This document shows positions 57,213 to 64,000 of a stretch of DNA of 64,000 bases, piece by piece. The first letter of the stretch is position 1; every line of letters begins with the position of its first letter. Position numbers and translations under genes: made by a program. Origin of the DNA: Pyxicephalus adspersus (Eukaryota; Chordata; Amphibia; Anura; Pyxicephalidae); the NCBI RefSeq assembly GCF_032062135.1, contig NC_092859.1, positions 49,868,447-49,932,446 on the forward strand, read 5' to 3'. The notes beneath the pieces are model-generated. The model was given only the letters and a program-made list of their open reading frames with translations. It searched no databases and had not been told where the DNA came from.

Positions 57213-60200
57213 ACATTTACTATGATTAAACAATTTACAAAGTTAACATTTACTTTGATAACTGAATGACTAGTATCCATTTTAAAGTCTATTTTATGTG
57301 CATTTTTGCAGTATTGCCGAACTATATTAAACATTTTTTTGTTAAATGTCTGCCAGGAGTTTACAATTTGTAGACAATAAGCTCGACAGATGGTACTTTT
57401 TTTTCTTTTGAAGTTACTGTATAGGGCAGCAACACTGTGTTGAAAAATATTATGTTAAAGGTTACAAGTTACATGTATTTCATATATTTGGAATATATAT
57501 GGAGGAATAAATATGCCTCCATAAGCATCCAAATGCAATAATGAAATAACAGTAATTAAACATTTCTCATCACACAATGTATTCAGAAAAAATGCTGCAT
57601 ACATATTTCATTTTTATGTCCGGTTAAAACCCATGCCTGTTACAAATACCAAGGATACAGCAAAGTATAAAGTTTCAATCTGACAATAACAATTTTTAAA
57701 TTAGGAAATACACTGTAATGTAATATACATATAATATAATATACACATATAATTAAAAATATAACTTACAAACATACCCATAAATACCAATACTGTGTTT
57801 TCCTGAGTAATAAAAGGACACAGGGTTTTCTAATATCTAAACTTATAGCACATTGTTCCAACATCTATTAAAAGAAACTGCAATAACTGTATTATTAAAT
57901 TCATAATATGAAAGATCTGTGTGATCTGGTTAGATAATATGGTTAGAGCCAAAAGGTAAAAAAAAAATAGTGACATAAAAAACTTTTTTGAAAAACATTA
58001 TTCTAAAAATAACACATACATTTAGGAACAGTTTAATGTGTTGTCTATTTAAGAAAACAATTCTGCACAGCAGTAACACAAAAAGGCACTGTATGTTCAT
58101 ATAGATACAGATGCTTACTATTTACAATTTACAATGTTGGTCTACCAACAGGTGGCAGAAGAAAGCTACATTTCCAGTCTCAGCATATCACCTGCACATA
58201 TAGCATGCATACAAGTGCTGTTATGTTTATTTTGTGCAATCACAACAGATATTATTTATTTTAAAATGATATATTTTTTATATAAATATATATATTTATA
58301 TAAAATAAACCTCACTGAGACATACATATAATTTTTGTCTCGATGCATATTACAACTCTGGAAATTACTGAACAAATGTAATAATAAAAATGTAATATAT
58401 AATGTCATAAAAAATGAAATAGTTATATTAGACTGAAGGCAGTTTGTGCTTATTTAAATTAGCTAATATTTAAAGTACTTATTAAATCTGCTTTCAACAA
58501 ATAAAGCAGATTAGTTAAAACCTATACAGCAAATTGATCCAAAATATTAGTGAATATTGCAGTTTAAAAAACAGGAATATCTTTTTTTTTACATATTATA
58601 TGGATGTAATCAAAGAACAATATACAAAATAAAACACTAAACACTTCCACTAAATGAAAAGGTTAAAAAAAAGAGCCAACATTTTCTTTAACATCAGGAA
58701 GTACTGGAAGAGAACAGAGTAAGTATTCTTGTTTGTTAATGAGGCCTTACAAATGTCTGTACAACTCTTCTTTCTTTTACATGCTTTTTTATTTTATTTT
58801 ATTTTTTTAGATTTGGATAATAACATATGTTAACAAAGCAGGTACAAAGTGTCAATGCTAATCAACTACAATTAAATGTTTTTGTTCTAGAAAAGTAAAT
58901 TATATATTAAAAATGCTTTATGATTCATGTATATACCACTAATAATTTTTGATTTTATATGTACATTTTATAAAAACTATCATAGGTGTAAAATCCCCCC
59001 CAAACTAACCTTTTACTATATCATCAGTAAAATTAAAATACTGGCAGGTCATTTGAGCATCTGCAAAAAATATGAGTGATGTCAGTTTTTATACATTGTC
59101 CAATATTGGCTGATGAGTTCCAGGATACATGTTTGTAATTATGACTTTGTGTTAAAGAACAAAACCAGAATTCAATCAGTGTCCACAAAAAAACATGTTT
59201 TTCTTTTCATAGGTTATTTTGCGTAAAAAATGTGGTGTCTTAAAAAAAATAAAATATGGCTGTTAATACTCAGTAAAAACACTTTATACATAAATCAGTA
59301 GAAAAAAAAAAAGAAAAGTATTATGTATTGTTAACAGTGTTAAAATGAAACTGTCAGATGTGAGATCTAATAACAGCATTGTGGAGAAGCCTGAGACACT
59401 ACAGTAACTACTTTTTTTTTACATTCCTACCTCTGACGCTGAGTAATCACATGAAAAATCAGAACCTTTTATGCAAATCCCTGAACCTTTGCAGAGTGCA
59501 GTGTTTTATCTGAATAATAAAAGTTCCAACAGATTTAACCTCTTAATATTACTTTGTCTTAGATCCTGCAGATCATTTTTAAAATAACAATCACAAAGAC
59601 AAAAAAAAAGTAAAGTATATTAATGATAATAGTGTGTATGCATATTCTTTTCACAATTGTTATTCAGGGAGTCTACTGAACACTTCTCATTTCTTTACAT
59701 TGTATATATCTTTGCTAATGTGCAGGAGTGCTTTACTAAATCTTTTTTGTTTAACATAAGCTTAGCAAATTTATGTCTATTATTAACATCTAATCAACCT
59801 CCAGTCAAATCATGAACTTCATTTAGAAAATGAAAAATATCACTTTAACTTGTTTGACGTAAGCAAAGCTGACAATTTTTGGGCTAGCTTCATTTTTCAG
59901 ATTTTAAGATCTTTATCTTTATTTGTAGCTCTGCAAATAAAAAGCATTTCTGAGGAAGGGAAAATGGCCATACAACCTGCATGCATACAAGGTTTCTCTG
60001 CAATGATTTCTTAATTATTTTATATGTTGTCATATATTTAATTATATTTTATATTTGACAATATTAACAAATGAATAGGAAGAATGTTTTGGAAAATAAA
60101 TATGAAAAAAGTCCAGTAACTATAGTAAAATACACCTACACTGTGTAAAGATATGCTTTATTAATTTAAAATATTTTCTTTAACCACAACAATATGATAA

Positions 60201-61743
60201 AGATATGATAAATATATATACAATGCAGAATAAATCATTAGTAATCTATATTTACTTACTCCCACACTCACTATACAAAAAATGAAAAGGGGACTATGTT
60301 ATATCATAATTAACCCTTAGGAATATAAAGTGCCATGTGCATTTTTCAGTATGCTTTATTAATTAATTGTACATAAAAGCATGCTAAACCTAAAAGTAGC
60401 TTGAAATAACTTGAGAAATGTGATATTTTGTTAACATTTGTTGAGCAATAAGTTAATTGTTTTTAGACATTTCACACAAAAGGTGTCTGGGTGGTTCACT
60501 GGAGTTTTTTTCAGCTGCAATACTAACAGGAAGTCTGTTATATGCTGAAAAAATAATAAGCAAAAAGTACATGATGTTTCATAGGAACATTAAAATAAAA
60601 AATGTGCAATCAATATAATTGTGCTTGACAACAATATATATGATTGTTATTCAAACAGCTTAACCATATTTTAAGTCTGGCAAAGAAACCATCTAAACAA
60701 AATAACCCTTTTAAAAAACTACAGAAACAGATTTGGTTTTCAAATATGTTTAACTTCTCCGCTGACATTTTCCAAGTTGCTCAACCACAGATAAGGTTGA
60801 TTAGTAAAATCGCCCCAACAATCTATATCCCCATGGCATAAATTTTAGATGTTCACAAATATTCTTAATATGGATTTTATACGTTGTATACTTGCTTAAA
60901 AAGTCAGTGGAAAAGGCCCACATATTGTAAGGTGACTGGATAAAAAAAAAAAGATAAAGAATAACCTCTATTGGATTTGGGTGTTATACTGGTAATATTA
61001 CAAACATAGAAAATGTACAAGAAATTTTGTGTTGTAGTACAAGCTTAGAACTGGAGGTGGGGCTGAGAAATAGGTAGGTGAATGGGACTGAAACAGGGGT
61101 GTCAAGTTAGCGTAGCAGTCTCTGAAAGAAATGAGCCATCCATGTAAGTCCAGCAATGGAGAGAGGGGAAAGTAAGCTGTACCATTGGCTTTAAAAAATC
61201 TGCAAACTAAATCACTGAATTCTTATACTGATTTTAACGTGCTGATATCATTTTAAAAGTTGTTTTGGTTTTGTTCTGCTGGTTTTATTACAATAATACC
61301 TGTAATCCTATTACTGTCTCCAAATTATGCTCCTGTGTTGTAATCCTGTCACATGCAACGCTGTTAGAAACTATAAGCAGACACACTGAGACATTTAGGA
61401 AGGATTTAATATTCATGCATAAAACTCAGCACAAAGATTAAAGGTTCATTAAAAAAAGAAAATTAAACTTTTCAAGAGATTTCTTTTCTGCACACAGAAT
61501 ATAGTTTGATTCTAATAGTAGCAAACAAGCTGTTCTAAATTAGTGTTCCAAAGAAATGTCATTATTTATCCACAAATAAAACAATATTTTAGTTTGCCAC
61601 CATTTTTATAAAGTGAAGTTCATCTCAATTGCCAATTCATAGATTTTTACAGCTCCTTAGCACTTTAGAATGTTGTAAACAATGGTAGGCATGGTGCAAT
61701 ACCTTTTATCTAAAAATAACTTTTTAACTAAAAATCAGGTGTA
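57213..61743. other. Very AT-rich stretch, no gene or repeat recognised
   Basis: Largest interval here lacking clear transposon remnants. It contains (TA)-rich runs near 58255-58305 and 57720-57760. A balanced segment at 59435-59530 (with TTATGCAAATCCC, an octamer-like word) could be conserved non-coding sequence. Open frames of 65 codons at 58134 and 60644 lack motifs. Confidence 0.4.
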
Positions 61744-62160
61744 CTTTAAAGTTGAACTATGCTGATTTAAAAACCATCATTTATTGCAATTGTGTAATCC
61801 TTTACAAATAAGTAAGGCCTTGCTAAAGCACTTAAACCTGTATTAATACCAGCCTCCTGTAATCCCCAGGACAGACTGGGAAAAAGAAAGGCAACACTAG
61901 GAGCTGCTTATGCTCTGCTCATGTATGTGTGTTGACAGGTAACAGGCTCAGAGAAGGAGGGAACAGAGTCATGAGAGCTCATGAATGTTTACTGTGTTAC
62001 TGCTCCCTAATTCTCCTATAATTGGGTTGAGGTGACACTACTGTACTTTTTAATTCTGAGACTGTGCAGTCATACTCCAGGCTGTAATATCTGGCAGAAG
62101 TGTATGAACCAAAAAGTAGCAGGACAGAGCTGTAAACTCTGTGTCAGATTAACTGACACC
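61744..62160. repeat. Possible AACTAAAC-like TIR element
   Basis: Starts CTTTAAAGTTGAACTATGCT, similar to the left ends of copies A-D, and is followed by a less AT-rich body. No right TIR found. An inverted pair GTCAGATTAACTGAC lies near 62143. Confidence 0.3.
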
Positions 62161-62410
62161 AAATATCTTTTTGGCTATCTAGACGAGTGACATTCTTCCC
62201 ATTGGCCAGTAATGTGAAAGGCACTATCCCTATTTACTACCCCACTAATGTAATGTGAATGTTGTTATTGTTATTATCAGGGTTTCCTAAGACCTGAAAG
62301 TTATTTTAAGGGTATCCTCTTTTGGCTTTAGTAATAACATTTGAATTGAGACAGGTAAGACCATATGCAATTGACTATGAGTTATGGTAAAACATGGTAA
62401 AAAATTAAAC
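62161..62410. other. No gene recognised
   Basis: Short spacer; nothing recognised. Confidence 0.4.
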
Positions 62411-62486
62411 AGTTTGCTGGATCACCCAGGTTTTCCAATAATAGTCTATCTTTTCCAGTCCCGAAGAGCTTTAATAAATCAGGCCC
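62411..62486. repeat. GATCACCCAG foldback repeat, single arm
   Basis: GTTTGCTGGATCACCCAGGT followed by CGAAGAGCTTTAATAAATCA and GGCCC. Same family as 928, 42907 and 51950. Confidence 0.7.
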
Positions 62487-64000
62487 TATGCATTTTACCA
62501 CACCTTATTGCAAAACGAGGTTACAGAGTTACATAGGTTAAAAATTACATAAGTCATTTACCACTAGGAAAAGAAACAAATCCGAGGTAAAACCCCATAG
62601 ACATGGTTCAGGTAACTTAGTACTATGTGTAAAGTTTAGCAGTGCCATTCTCCTTTTAGTTCTGGTTCAGTTTTGGTTGTTTTTCAGCAAAATCATGGCC
62701 TTTCTTGTTAAATTTGTTATTATACAGAATACCAAACACTGATGAAATGTGAAGGGCATCTTAAGGATTCATTTACCTTTTCAGCTTGGCAAGGGTAAAA
62801 ATATAAGTAAAGTATAAGCTCCCCCAATTATCTGGAATAGCTTTTAAGGACATTTCGGATGTTTTGACAGGATTCCTCATGATTGGTCTCTTTACTAAAC
62901 ATCTCCACATTGCTCAGGGATGCAAACAGGGAACTAATATGTTTTAGCTCTCTTTCTGTGTGAATACCAGACCCTCATGAATTTTCTTTTGGGATGGTAT
63001 CATGTAAATGAAACAAAAAATGTCATTTTTGTTTCAGTCTTTAGCCAAATATGATTTTCCAAACCTGGCAACAAAACAGGGGTTTCTTTTGATCATGGCA
63101 GCAAACGTTCTGTGTACAGCACTCCTCTAAGATGTCGTTTTCCACCCTTGTAATTTCCTGACTACTTTACTATAATCAAGGCAAATTATGCTATTCGTCT
63201 TGCTATCACATCTAACAGTACCTGTAAACAGAGATGTTCTTTATTGTACCCTTTCTCATGAGTTAGATTTGTGCATAGCAGCAATGACAACCCAGTATAA
63301 AAATTAGCTTAAATGTCAGTTTAGCTTACTCTGCTTTTTTGCCCCGTTGATTGGAATCATGTATTCCTATTATCAGCTAACCTCAAGAAACAGAAAACAG
63401 AGATGTTCCAGTCAATCAATAAAGGAGAGATTAAAAATTTGCGTGATAAAATAATTATGTGAATAGTCTAAATTTCATCCTAGTTCTAAAGGTTCAAAAA
63501 ACATTTAATATTGAAGCTGGTCCCCACAGCCAGATATCTCCTTCTCCCACTTTCTGCCTCATGAGGCATAGGCCAGGCCTAACTGTCTGTAGCCTTAGGA
63601 GCGTCCACATGGTTGCCTCAGTGGTGGCTTGGGCCTACCTTTCTCTTCCAGTACTAGCCAGACAATGGCACAGACAGACATGTAGGGTTGGCTGAGCAGC
63701 TCAAGATTATGGGGACAAAAGGATCTGAAAGCCAGGTGTGACCCAGGGGGCCTTCCAAATAATGGGGCCTAAGGCAACCACATTATTTACCTTACCCTTG
63801 TGAGCACTCTCACTGTTACAGCTCATTGCTAGAAATGTGGAAAAGGAGAAAAAAAAGTAACAGCCTCCATGTAGAGGTACTATTAAAGGGCATGGTAAGA
63901 GAAATGGCATGCTTTACTTTACCCTGGGACAAAAGGAGGTACAGCCTATCATTAAATACTAAGCAATTAGAAAATAACTGCAGGAAGAGAAAGGTCAGAG
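62487..64000. other. No gene recognised
   Basis: Balanced to AT-rich. 63500-63790 is GC-richer with a 78-codon plus-strand frame and a 67-codon minus-strand frame, neither with a motif; an unrecognised repeat is possible. The window ends without a clear feature. Confidence 0.4.

Overview
The window looks like vertebrate nuclear DNA from a frog, most likely a ranoid (Rana-like) anuran. That is inferred from its repeats: several decayed Tc1/mariner lineages, a CR1/L2-type LINE, tRNA-derived SINEs with a V-SINE-like central part, non-autonomous hAT-like elements and short terminal-inverted-repeat (TIR) elements of kinds common in frog genomes. The sequence is AT-rich, has no operons and no long intact reading frame, and contains one assembly gap (31989-32744). 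I found no convincing complete host gene. The only host coding candidate is a possible 45-nt exon on the minus strand at 6835-6879.

Layout. 1-7.9 kb: a jumble of Tc1 transposase fragments in alternating orientations (2.4-3.6 kb), two AACTAAAC-TIR elements (4.66-5.5 kb), a TIR element built of four hairpins (5.84-6.17 kb), and the exon candidate. 7.9-10.7 kb: an L2-like LINE on the minus strand with an internal deletion and a nested TIR element. 11.0-11.34 kb: a second copy of the four-hairpin element in the opposite orientation. 11.3-17 kb: unremarkable. 17-19.35 kb: an LTR-like stretch, a truncated hAT-like element and the best-preserved Tc1 copy. 20.75-22.42 kb: a decayed minus-strand gene of an unclassified, probably transposon-borne protein family with CxxC pairs. 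22.8-23.63 kb: an 836-bp hAT-like element with a perfect 8-bp target duplication. 26.0-26.8 kb: a solo LTR with a 5-bp target duplication. 27.4-27.9 kb: a CCTCCC-TIR element. 30.75-31.86 kb: a second LINE fragment, plus strand, followed by TA repeats and a TIR element that holds the assembly gap. 33-47 kb: three SINE copies, foldback repeats and another hAT-like element with a duplicated palindromic core. 48.1-49.3 kb: a Tc1 relic split by a small hAT-like element. 50.7-51.1 kb: a further Tc1 relic. 51.7-64 kb: scattered short repeats in AT-rich DNA.

How the parts relate. There is no pathway here; the relations are those of parasites and hosts. The SINEs end in the same roughly 50-bp tail as the LINE, which suggests they use its machinery. 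The non-autonomous hAT-like and TIR elements have no coding capacity and must have been moved by proteins encoded elsewhere. Nested insertions give relative ages: LINE before its CCTCCC element, Tc1 before its hAT insertion. Three hAT-like elements share a palindromic core, and two TIR families each carry a splice-donor-like motif near one end. Those two patterns and the unclassified 20.8-22.4 kb gene are the observations I would follow first. Family assignments rest on recognition without database searches.
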